Source of the DNA: Actinomycetes bacterium
GTDB lineage: Bacteria > Actinomycetota > Actinomycetes > Prado026
Assembly: GCA_036510875.1 (NCBI GenBank)
Contig: DATCDE010000072.1
Coordinates: 1 to 38,802, forward strand
Direction: 5' to 3'
Length of the DNA: 38,802 nucleotides
The position numbers were made by a program, and so were the translations under genes. The notes under the pieces are model-generated. The model saw only the letters and a program-made list of their open reading frames with translations. It was not told the DNA's origin and did no database searches. Each line of letters opens with the position of its first letter. The stretch's first letter is position 1. Below are positions 29,115-36,460 of this stretch, piece by piece.

Positions 29115-30524
29115 CTACAGGGGGATGTTGCCGTGCGCACCGCGGACGGCGGGCGCCGCGGCGATGGCGGCGGCGACCGCTGAGCGGGTCGTCCCCGGGG
29201 CGATGACCTCGTCGATCACACCGAGCGCCATGGCCCGGTCCAGGCCGCCGGCCAACAGCTCGTGCTCCTCGGCCAGCTCGACCTCGAGCTGGGCCCGCAG
29301 GTCGTCGGGGGCCTCGGCCAGCCGGCGCCGGTGCAGCACCCGCACGGCGGCCACCGAGCCCATGACGGCCACCGTGGCGCCGTCCCAGGCGAACACCCGG
29401 GTCGCGCCCAGCGCCCTGGCGTTCATCGCGATGTACGCACCGCCGTAGGCCTTGCGGGTCACCACGGTCACGCGCGGCACCACGCACTCGGCGAAGGCGT
29501 GCAGCAGCTTGGCGCCGCGGCGGACCACGCCGTCCCACTCCTGGCCGACGCCGGGCAGGTAGCCGGGCACGTCGACGAGCACGACGAGCGGCACCCCGAG
29601 CGCGTCGCACATGCGCACGAACCGGGCGGCCTTCTCGGCGGAGGAAGAGTCCAGGCAGCCGCCCAGCCGCAGCGGGTTGTTGGCCACGACACCGACCGTG
29701 CGGCCGCCGAGGCGGCCCAGCGCGGTCACGATGTTCGGTGCCCAGCGCGGGTGCAGCTCGATGCCGGTGCCCTCGTCCAGCAGGCCGTCGACGAGCGGGT
29801 GGACGTCGTAGGCGCGCCGCGCGGACTCCGGCAGCAGACCGCCGAGGTCGGCATCCTCGACGGCGCCTAGGCTGCCCTGGTTGCCGAGCAGCGCGGCCAG
29901 CCGCCGCGCCTCGTCGAGGGCGCCCCGCTCGGTGTCGGCGACCACGTGGACGACGCCGCTGCGCCGTCCGTGCGGCTCGGGGCCGCCGAGGCGCTCCATG
30001 TCGACGTCCTCACCGGTGACCGAGCGGACGACGTCCGGGCCGGTGACGAACACCCGTCCGGCCGGGCCCATGATCACGATGTCAGTGAGCGCCGGGCCGT
30101 AGGCGCCGCCGCCCGCGGCGGCACCAAGCACCACCGAGATCTGCGGGATGCGGCCGGACGCCCGCGTCATGATCGCGAAGACCTCGCCGACGGCGTGCAG
30201 GGACAGCACGCCCTCCCGCAGCCGGGCCCCGCCGGTGTGCCACAGCCCGATGACCGGGACGTCGTCGGCCAGCGCCCTGGCGTACGCCGCCAGGATCACC
30301 TTGCAGCCGGCCGCGCCCATCGCGCCGCCCTGGATCAGCGGGTCCGAGGCGAACGCCACGGCCACCGAACCGTCGATGCGCCCGACCCCGGCCAGCATGC
30401 CGCTGTCGTCCTCGGCGGTGATCGAGGTGAACGACCCCGGGTCGAACAGGGCGGCCATCCGCACCCGTGGGCTGCGGGGGTCGGGCGCCGCGGCGGCGTC
30501 GGGTCGGGCTTCGGCGATGGTCAC
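29115..30524 (-). CDS. accD: Acyl-CoA carboxylase beta (carboxyltransferase) subunit
   Basis: The 469-residue carboxyltransferase moves CO2 from carboxybiotin to acetyl- or propionyl-CoA. The two crotonase-like halves each show an oxyanion-hole segment, VLGAAAGGGAYGPALTD and RKAYGGAYIAMNARALGA. It also has the biotin/CoA-binding WHTGGARLREGV, VGVVANNPLRLGGCLDSSSAEKAARFV and the typical ending RGAHGNIPL. Length and location after fabF are those of mycobacterial AccD6. The GTG start abuts the fabF stop (TGA-GTG, no gap), so it is translationally coupled as the last gene of the operon. The biotin-carrying alpha subunit and epsilon subunit are not in the window. Confidence 0.92.
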   Translation of the reverse strand: MTIAEARPDAAAAPDPRSPRVRMAALFDPGSFTSITAEDDSGMLAGVGRIDGSVAVAFASDPLIQGGAMGAAGCKVILAAYARALADDVPVIGLWHTGGARLREGVLSLHAVGEVFAIMTRASGRIPQISVVLGAAAGGGAYGPALTDIVIMGPAGRVFVTGPDVVRSVTGEDVDMERLGGPEPHGRRSGVVHVVADTERGALDEARRLAALLGNQGSLGAVEDADLGGLLPESARRAYDVHPLVDGLLDEGTGIELHPRWAPNIVTALGRLGGRTVGVVANNPLRLGGCLDSSSAEKAARFVRMCDALGVPLVVLVDVPGYLPGVGQEWDGVVRRGAKLLHAFAECVVPRVTVVTRKAYGGAYIAMNARALGATRVFAWDGATVAVMGSVAAVRVLHRRRLAEAPDDLRAQLEVELAEEHELLAGGLDRAMALGVIDEVIAPGTTRSAVAAAIAAAPAVRGAHGNIPL

Positions 30525-31769
30525 TCAGACGCTCCGCAGGACGAGGGCGACGTTGTGGCCGCCGAACCCGAACGAGTTGTTGAAGGCGGCCAGCTCGCCG
30601 CTGGGCAGCGGGCGTGGCCCGCCGTGGACCACGTCCAGGTGGACGTCGTCGTCCGGATCGTCGAGGTTGATCGTCGGTGGCGCCACCCGGTGCCGCAGCG
30701 CGAGCACCGTGGCCACCGACTCCAGCGCCCCGGCGGCGCCCAGCAGGTGCCCGGTCATCGACTTGGTGGCCGACACTGCGACCCGGTCGGTCGCGTCGCC
30801 GAGCACCACCCGGATGGCGGCGGCTTCGGCCACGTCGCCCTGCGGCGTCGACGTCGCGTGCGCGTTCAGGTGCACAATGTCGCCGGGGGCGGCGCCCGCG
30901 TCGTCCAGCGCCGCCCGCATGGCCCGGATCACGCCGTGGCCCTCCGGGTCCGGCTGCGCGATGTGGTGGCCGTCGGAGCTGATCCCGACGCCGGACACCT
31001 CGGCGTAGAGCCGCGCGCCGCGGGCCCGAGCGTGCTCCTCCGACTCCAGGACGAGCATGGCGGAGCCCTCACCGAAGACGAAGCCGTCGCGGCCCTTGTC
31101 GTAGGGGCGGGAGGCCCGCTGCGGCTCGTCGTTGCGCTTGGACAGCGCCATCATCGCGCTGAACGCGGCCAGCGGCAGCGGGTGGATGCAGGCCTCGGTG
31201 CCTCCGGCCACGACGATGTCGGCGCGGCCGCTGCGGATCATCTCGGTGGCGTAGGCGACCGCCTCGGCGCCGGATGCGCAGGCCGAGACCGGCGTGTGAA
31301 CGCCGGCGCGCGCCCTGAGCTCCAGCCCCACGATCGCGGCCGGACCGTTGGGCATGAGCATCGGGATGGTGTGCGGGGAGACCCGGCGCGGGCCGTTCTC
31401 CCGCAGGTTGTCCCACTGGCCGAGCAGCGTGAGCGCGCCGCCGATGCCGGTGCCGATCACCGTGCCCAGCCGCTCCGGGTCGACGTCCGGGCTTCCGGCG
31501 TCGGCCCAGGCCTCGCGCGCAGCGATCAGCGCGAACTGCTGGGTGCGGTCGAGCTTGCGCGCCTCGACCCGGTCGAGCACCTCGGAGGGGTCGACCGCTG
31601 CCGATGCGGCGAACCGTACCGGCAGCTCGGCCGCCCACTCCTGGGTCAGCGTGCGGATGCCCGACCGGCCCGACAGCATGGCGTCCCAGGTCGAGGCGAC
31701 ATCGCCGCCGAGCGGCGTGGTCGCGCCCACCCCCGTGACGACGACGCGGCGGCCGGGACGCGGGCTCAC
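30525..31769 (-). CDS. fabF: 3-oxoacyl-ACP synthase II
   Basis: The 414-residue elongating ketosynthase condenses malonyl-ACP with acyl-ACP. The catalytic triad is visible: Cys164 in VSACASGAEA, His304 in NAHATSTPQGD and His341 in KSMTGHLLGAAG. The FNNSFGFGGHNVALVL ending is standard. The start is a GTG that overlaps the acpP stop codon (GTGA), so translation is coupled to acpP. It stands in the usual actinobacterial order between acpP and accD; only one such synthase is present, unlike the KasA/KasB pair of mycobacteria. Confidence 0.96.
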   Translation of the reverse strand: MSPRPGRRVVVTGVGATTPLGGDVASTWDAMLSGRSGIRTLTQEWAAELPVRFAASAAVDPSEVLDRVEARKLDRTQQFALIAAREAWADAGSPDVDPERLGTVIGTGIGGALTLLGQWDNLRENGPRRVSPHTIPMLMPNGPAAIVGLELRARAGVHTPVSACASGAEAVAYATEMIRSGRADIVVAGGTEACIHPLPLAAFSAMMALSKRNDEPQRASRPYDKGRDGFVFGEGSAMLVLESEEHARARGARLYAEVSGVGISSDGHHIAQPDPEGHGVIRAMRAALDDAGAAPGDIVHLNAHATSTPQGDVAEAAAIRVVLGDATDRVAVSATKSMTGHLLGAAGALESVATVLALRHRVAPPTINLDDPDDDVHLDVVHGGPRPLPSGELAAFNNSFGFGGHNVALVLRSV

Positions 31770-32017
31770 GCCGCGCCGCCCGCCTTCTCGATGTAGGCGA
31801 CCGCGTCACCCACGGTGGCCAGGCCCTTGACGTCGTCGTCCGGTATCTTGACGCCGAACCGCTCCTCGGCTGCGACGACGACCTCCACCATGGACAGCGA
31901 GTCGACGTCCAGGTCGTCGATGAAGTGCTTGTCCATCTGGACGTCGTCAGCGGGGACGCCGGCGACCTCGTTCACGATCTCGGCGAGGCCGGCGAGGATC
32001 TCCTGCTGGGTGGCCAT
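31766..32017 (-). CDS. acpP: Acyl carrier protein
   Basis: The 83-residue carrier holds growing acyl chains on a phosphopantetheine arm. The attachment serine is Ser40 in DDLDVDSLSMVEVV, followed by the acidic recognition helix. The sequence MATQQEILAGLAEIVNEVAGV matches FAS II carriers of Streptomyces-like bacteria closely. I choose ATG 32017; AAGGAG lies nine bases upstream, and an ATG two codons earlier is only three bases from it, too near. The gap of 76 bases to the fabH stop is the largest within the operon and could carry extra translation signals to raise carrier levels. Confidence 0.95.
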   Translation of the reverse strand: MATQQEILAGLAEIVNEVAGVPADDVQMDKHFIDDLDVDSLSMVEVVVAAEERFGVKIPDDDVKGLATVGDAVAYIEKAGGAA

Positions 32018-32093
32018 GGGCATGTGCTCCTTCGTTGTTGTCGCGGACCGGTCGCGGGCGCGGCCGGGTCGTGCGGAGGGGCGTGGTGCGGGG

Positions 32094-33098
32094 CTAGGGA
32101 AGCGTGACCACCTGGGCCGCGAACGACAGCCCGGCGCCGTATCCGATGAGCAGCGCGGTGCCGCCGTGCGGCGCCGCACCGCTCTCGAGCAGCCGGTCCA
32201 TGGCCAGGGGGATGGACGCCGCGGAGGTGTTGCCGGTGTCGACGATGTCGCGGGCCACCGCCACGGACTCGGGGATCTCCAGCCGCTTGACCATGGCGTC
32301 CACGATGCGCAGGTTCGCCTGGTGCGGGATGAAGGCGTCGAGGTCGGACACGGTGATCCCGGCGGCGTCCAGGGCCTGCTGGCAGACCGGGGTCATCGCG
32401 AAGACCGCCCAGCGGAACACCTGCGGCCCGTTCATCGCGAGCATCGGGAAGTGGTCCGTCGTGCCGTCGCGCAGCGCGTTCCACGGGGCGTCCTGGGTGA
32501 TCGCCTCGTGCTGCGATCCGTCCGCGCCCCACACGACCGGGCCGATGCCGGGGATGTCCGACGGGCCCACCACGGCCGCACCAGCGCCGTCGCCGAAGAT
32601 GAACGCGGTGCCGCGGTCGGTCGGGCTGACCATGTCGGTGAGCTTCTCGCAGCCGATGACGAGCACGTACTCGGCGGAGCCGCCGCGGATCATGTTGTCG
32701 GCGAGCGCGAGGCCGTGGGAGAAGCCGGCGCAGGCCGCCGAGATGTCGAAGGCAGCGGCGTTGGTCGCGCCGATCCGGTGGCCGACCATCGCGGCGGCGG
32801 ACGGCGTCTGCCACAGGTGGGTCACAGTCGCGAGGACGATGCAGCCGATCTGCTCGGCGGCGATGCCCGAGCCGGCCAGCGCCTGCTCGGCGGCCGCCAC
32901 GGACATGTCGACGACGTCCTCCTCGGGCGCAGCGTGGTGGCGGGTGACGATCCCGGACCGCTCCCGGATCCACTGGTCGGAGGAGTCGATGTGCTCACAG
33001 ACCTCGTCGTTGGTGACCACCCGGGCCGGCCGGTAGGCGCCGACGCTCAGCATGCGGGAGAACGGGGCGCCCGGGCGGGGCGCGAGTGGGGTGCTCAC
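32094..33098 (-). CDS. fabH: 3-oxoacyl-ACP synthase III
   Basis: The 334-residue initiating ketosynthase joins a starter acyl-CoA to malonyl-ACP. The catalytic residues are Cys123 in DISAACAGF, His259 in FIPHQANLRI and Asn290 in DTGNTSAASIP; WIRERSGI and the final LLIGYGAGLSFAAQ are standard. The start GTG at 33098 overlaps the fabD stop (GTGA), so the two are coupled. In actinobacteria this enzyme commonly accepts branched starters, but the pocket cannot be judged from sequence alone here. Confidence 0.96.
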   Translation of the reverse strand: MSTPLAPRPGAPFSRMLSVGAYRPARVVTNDEVCEHIDSSDQWIRERSGIVTRHHAAPEEDVVDMSVAAAEQALAGSGIAAEQIGCIVLATVTHLWQTPSAAAMVGHRIGATNAAAFDISAACAGFSHGLALADNMIRGGSAEYVLVIGCEKLTDMVSPTDRGTAFIFGDGAGAAVVGPSDIPGIGPVVWGADGSQHEAITQDAPWNALRDGTTDHFPMLAMNGPQVFRWAVFAMTPVCQQALDAAGITVSDLDAFIPHQANLRIVDAMVKRLEIPESVAVARDIVDTGNTSAASIPLAMDRLLESGAAPHGGTALLIGYGAGLSFAAQVVTLP

Positions 33099-34273
33099 AC
33101 GCCCACCGCTTCGGGGTGCAGCCGGAGCAGCGGCTGGCCCGGGGCCACCGGGTCGCCGTCCTCGACGAGCCACTCGACCACGTGGCCGCCGTGCGGTGCG
33201 GAGACGACGTGCTCGTCGCGCAGGGTCACCACCGAGCCGACGACGGCGCCCGGCTGCAGCAGGTCGCCGCTGCCGTTGCGATGGAAGGTGCCCTTGGCGG
33301 GAGCCACGAGCAGCCGCCAGGTGGGGGAGTCGGACAACGGGTTGGAGGAGCCGTGCCGCTCGACCAGCGCGCGGGCCGCCGGCAGGTCGTCGGGGGTCTT
33401 CAGCGCGACGGTCTCCGCGCCGGGGATGGCCCGCCTGACCAGCCCGGTGAGGGTGCCGGCCGGTGGCACCTCGAGCACGCCGGTGACCCCGAGGTCGGCC
33501 ATGGTCGCCATGCAGAGGTCCCAGCGGACGGGTGCGGCGACCTGGTTGACGATCCGGGCCAGCGCCTCGCGGCCGTGGTGGACCACCGAGCCGTCCCGGT
33601 TCGACAGCAGCCGGGTGCGCGGGTCGTGCGTGGTGACCGCGCCGGCCAGCCGGCCCAAGACGTCGACCGCGGGCGCCATGTGCTCGGTGTGGAACGCCCC
33701 GGCGACCTCCAGCGGGCGCAGCCGGGCGCCGTCGGGCGGGTCGGCCTGCAGGGCTGCGAGCTGCTCGAGGGTGCCGGCGGCGACGATCTGGCCGGCCCCG
33801 TTCTCGTTGGCCGCCGTCAGTCCGTGCTCGGCCAGCTTGGCCACCACGGTGTCCCGGTCGCCGCCGAGGACGGCGGTCATGCCGGTGGGCCGGGCGGCGG
33901 CCGCGTCGGCCATCGCGCGGCCGCGCTCGCGGACCAGGACCATGGCCTGCTCGGCGCTGATCACGTGGGCGCCGGCCGCGGCGGTGATCTCGCCGACCGA
34001 GTGCCCGGCACCGATGCCGACGACCCCGTAGGCCTCGGCCGGCACCGGGAACAGCTCGAGCAGCGCCACCAGTCCGGCGGCGACGATGAGCGGCTGGGCC
34101 ACCGCGGTGTCGCGGATGGTCTCGGCCTCGGACTCGATGCCGTGGGCCGCGAGGTCCATGCCGGCGCAGGCGGACAGCCACTCCAGCCGGGCCCGGACCG
34201 TCGGCAGCTCGAGCCACGGGCTGAGGAAGCCGGGGGACTGGGCCCCCTGGCCGGGGGCGACGATGGCGAGCAT
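33095..34273 (-). CDS. fabD: Malonyl-CoA:ACP transacylase fused to a biotinyl/lipoyl-like domain
   Basis: Residues 1-315 are a complete malonyltransferase: GQGAQ near the start, nucleophile Ser92 in GIGAGHSVGEITAAAGA, Arg117 in VRERGRAM and catalytic His195 in GAFHTEHM. It moves malonyl from CoA to AcpP. Most FabD proteins end near residue 315. This one continues for about 75 residues (318-392): WRLLVAPAKGTFHRNGSGDLLQPGAVVGSVV, then HVVSAPHGGHVVEWLVEDGDPVAPGQPLLRLHP. The second half matches the return strands of biotinyl/lipoyl domains, but the loop that should read AMKM is VTLRDEH, with no lysine. The addition is in frame and ends at the fabH overlap. First gene of the operon. Confidence 0.92.
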   Translation of the reverse strand: MLAIVAPGQGAQSPGFLSPWLELPTVRARLEWLSACAGMDLAAHGIESEAETIRDTAVAQPLIVAAGLVALLELFPVPAEAYGVVGIGAGHSVGEITAAAGAHVISAEQAMVLVRERGRAMADAAAARPTGMTAVLGGDRDTVVAKLAEHGLTAANENGAGQIVAAGTLEQLAALQADPPDGARLRPLEVAGAFHTEHMAPAVDVLGRLAGAVTTHDPRTRLLSNRDGSVVHHGREALARIVNQVAAPVRWDLCMATMADLGVTGVLEVPPAGTLTGLVRRAIPGAETVALKTPDDLPAARALVERHGSSNPLSDSPTWRLLVAPAKGTFHRNGSGDLLQPGAVVGSVVTLRDEHVVSAPHGGHVVEWLVEDGDPVAPGQPLLRLHPEAVGV

Positions 34274-34340
34274 CCGTCCAGCCTGGGCTACCGCTGGGAC
34301 CCGACCGGGTGTCGACGCCGACGGAGATCGCGGACGATCT

Positions 34341-34357
34341 TTGGAGGTTTCCTACAA
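34341..34357. promoter_or_regulatory. Palindrome upstream of fabD, candidate FasR operator
   Basis: On the minus strand TTGTAGG-AAA-CCTCCAA is an inverted repeat with six of seven positions matching. It overlaps the fasR stop codon (TAG) and lies about 67 bases upstream of the fabD start, in the only gap in front of the operon. FasR of Streptomyces is known to bind the fabD promoter and activate it; assigning this site to it is inference. Confidence 0.45.
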
Positions 34358-35512
34358 CTTGGGGGCCGCATCCAGCCGGCCGAACACGAGCGCCAGCCGC
34401 AGCGCGAACGCGCCCCGGGCCTCGGTCGGCACGAAGCCGGTGACCTGGGCGATCCGGCGCAGCCGGTACCGCACCGTGTTCGGGTGCACGAACAACCGGC
34501 GGGCCGCCCCCTCGATGGACCGGCCCTCGTCCAGGTAGGCGCCCAGCGTCACGAGCAGGTCACCGCCCGCGCCGACCAGGGCCGCGTAGCCGTGCTCGAC
34601 CAGCCGGGCCCGCGCGTCCGTGTCGCCGTCCAGGGCCCGCTCCGGCAGCAGATCGTCGGAGCCCACCGGCCGGGGGGCGCCCGGCCATGCGGGCGCGGCG
34701 CGCAGCCCGGCTACGGCCTCTCGCGCCGAGCGGGGGGCCGCGCTGAGGTCGGGGACGACAGGTCCGACGACGACGGGGCCGGCCGCGTACTGCCCGACCA
34801 GGGCGGTGGCCGCGCGGACCGGGTCGGTGGCTCCGGACACGGCCAGCACCAGCCGGTCGCCCTGGATGCCGCTGATCACGTCCAGGTGGGCGGCCTTGGC
34901 GGAGCGCTGGACGGCGTCGGCCACGGCGTCCGGGGGCGCGTCCCGCGGCTGCCCAACCACGACGACCACGTTGCCGCGGCTGCCCCAGCCGAGCGCGGCG
35001 GCCCGGGAGCGGATGGCCTCGTCGACCTCGCCGCGCAGCAGCGCGTCGACGACCAGGGCCTCCAGCCGGGCGTCCCACGCGCCGCGGGCCTCGGCCGCCT
35101 GCGCGTACACCTGGGCCACCGCGAAGGCGATCTCCCGCGAGTACAGCAGCACCGCCTCGCGCAGCTCCGGCACCTCGCCGGGTGCGGCCAGCTCGTCGAC
35201 CCGCTCCTCCATGACGGCGATGGACACCCGGATCAGCTCGACGGTCTGCTGCAGGGAGACGGCTCGGGCCATCTCCCTGGGCGCCGTCCCGAAGACGTCC
35301 GTGGTGATGGTCAATGACTGGCCGGGGCGGCGGAACCAGTCGAGGAACGCGGCCAGCCCGGCCTGGGCCACCAAACCGACCCACGAGCGCTCGGCGGGCG
35401 GCATCGCCCGGTACCAGGGCAGCGTCTCGTCCATCCGCTGGATCGCGGCCGTCGTGAGCGTCCCGAGGTTCTGCTCGAGGCGTCGGGCGGTCGCGGCGTG
35501 GCGGCGGGGCAT
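34352..35512 (-). CDS. fasR: PucR-family regulator of fatty acid synthesis (FasR-like)
   Basis: This 386-residue protein ends in a PucR-type helix-turn-helix (AAYLDEGRSIEGAARRLFVHPNTVRYRLRRIAQVTGF region, about residues 325-365). The longer N-terminal part (SWVGLVAQAGLAAFLDWFRRP, VSLQQTVELIRVSIAVMEERVDELA) belongs to the FasR/PucR group encoded directly upstream of fabD in actinobacteria. In Streptomyces coelicolor FasR activates the FAS II operon. Residue VVVVVGQPRDAPPDAV starts a GGDEF-like central fold typical of the family. Start: ATG 35512 has no Shine-Dalgarno, but TACGCT lies seven bases upstream, in keeping with a leaderless start. Confidence 0.9.
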   Translation of the reverse strand: MPRRHAATARRLEQNLGTLTTAAIQRMDETLPWYRAMPPAERSWVGLVAQAGLAAFLDWFRRPGQSLTITTDVFGTAPREMARAVSLQQTVELIRVSIAVMEERVDELAAPGEVPELREAVLLYSREIAFAVAQVYAQAAEARGAWDARLEALVVDALLRGEVDEAIRSRAAALGWGSRGNVVVVVGQPRDAPPDAVADAVQRSAKAAHLDVISGIQGDRLVLAVSGATDPVRAATALVGQYAAGPVVVGPVVPDLSAAPRSAREAVAGLRAAPAWPGAPRPVGSDDLLPERALDGDTDARARLVEHGYAALVGAGGDLLVTLGAYLDEGRSIEGAARRLFVHPNTVRYRLRRIAQVTGFVPTEARGAFALRLALVFGRLDAAPKL

Positions 35513-35519
35513 GAGGGGA

Positions 35520-35525
35520 AGCGTA
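35520..35525 (-). promoter_or_regulatory. Possible leaderless -10 box of fasR (TACGCT)
   Basis: TACGCT is followed by seven bases and the ATG at 35512. It fits TANNNT but not the stricter TAGNNT-N6 pattern of the other promoters. Confidence 0.35.
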
Positions 35526-35570
35526 CGGACTCCGCCGCCGAGACCCTTGTGGGACAGCCACAACGCCACC

Positions 35571-35596
35571 CCCCTCCCTGCAGAAGGGGGGAGGGG
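35571..35596 (-). terminator. GC-rich hairpin after ppk2
   Basis: The 8-bp stem CCCCTCCC/GGGAGGGG with a 10-base loop begins directly after the ppk2 stop codon. It is followed by no T-run. It probably ends or attenuates the aceE-ppk2 transcript before fasR. Confidence 0.45.
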
Positions 35597-36460
35597 TCAG
35601 GCCTCGGCCTGCTGGGCGGCCTTGATGATGTCGCCGGCGTGGTCGGGCACGTACGTGTTGAGCTCGCGCGGCGGCCGCTCGTACCCGGTGGACGGCGGCC
35701 GGACCGGCAGCTCCAGCGTCGTCGGCGGCGGCACCAGCGTGTACGGCACGGTGGACAGCAGGTGGGCGATCATGTTGATCCGGGCCCGCCGCTTGTCGTC
35801 CGCCTCGATGACGTACCACGGCGCCTCGGGGATGTCGGTGTGCACGAGCATCTCGTCCTTGGCCCGCGAGTACGCCTCCCACTTGGTGATCGACTCGAGG
35901 TCCATGGGGGAGAGCTTCCAGCGGCGCATCGGGTCGTCCAGCCGGGACCGGAACCGGGCCTCCTGCTCGGCGTCGCTGACGCTGAACCAGTACTTGCGCA
36001 GCAAGATGCCGTCCTCGGCCAGCAGCCGCTCGACGATCGGTGCCTGGTGCAGGAACCGCCGGTACTCGTCCGGGGTGCAAAAGCCCATGACCCGCTCGAC
36101 CCCTGCACGGTTGTACCAGGACCGGTCGAACAGCCGGATCTCACCGGCCGCGGGCAGCTGCTCGACGTAGCGCTGGAAGTACCACTCGGACCGCTCCCGC
36201 TCGGTCGGGGTCGGCAGCGCGACGATCGAGGCGACACGCGGGTTCAGGTACTGGGTGACCCGCTTGATCGCCGAGCCTTTGCCCGCCGCGTCCCTGCCCT
36301 CGAAGAGCACGACGAGCCGCACGCCCTCGGCGCGGACCCACTCCTGCATGACGACCAGCTCCGCCTGCAGCCGGAACAGCTCCGCGTCGTAGAGCTTCTT
36401 GGGCATCCGATCCACGGTGCGGCCATGGTGCCTGTCGTGGTGCCCCTCCTGCTTGGCCAC
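35597..36460 (-). CDS. ppk2: Polyphosphate kinase 2
   Basis: The 287-residue enzyme transfers phosphate between polyphosphate and nucleotides. It has Walker A FEGRDAAGKGS (residues 53-63), LPTPTERERSEWYFQRY, Walker B FDRSWYNRAGVERVMGF, the lid arginines in DDPMRRWKLSPMDLES, and WYVIEADDKRRARINMIAHLL. The length and PPK2 domain without duplication place it with single-domain PPK2 enzymes; which nucleotide it prefers cannot be decided. The GTG start at 36460 shares its G with the aceE stop (TAGTG), so it is translated by coupling to pyruvate dehydrogenase E1. The N-terminal 20 residues are His-rich (EGHHDRHHGR). Confidence 0.94.
   Translation of the reverse strand: MAKQEGHHDRHHGRTVDRMPKKLYDAELFRLQAELVVMQEWVRAEGVRLVVLFEGRDAAGKGSAIKRVTQYLNPRVASIVALPTPTERERSEWYFQRYVEQLPAAGEIRLFDRSWYNRAGVERVMGFCTPDEYRRFLHQAPIVERLLAEDGILLRKYWFSVSDAEQEARFRSRLDDPMRRWKLSPMDLESITKWEAYSRAKDEMLVHTDIPEAPWYVIEADDKRRARINMIAHLLSTVPYTLVPPPTTLELPVRPPSTGYERPPRELNTYVPDHAGDIIKAAQQAEA

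Noticed and set aside
29095-29125. Short inverted repeat between DUF3145 and accD stops
   Set aside because: GGCTAGCC is only a short palindrome; not enough to call a bidirectional terminator.
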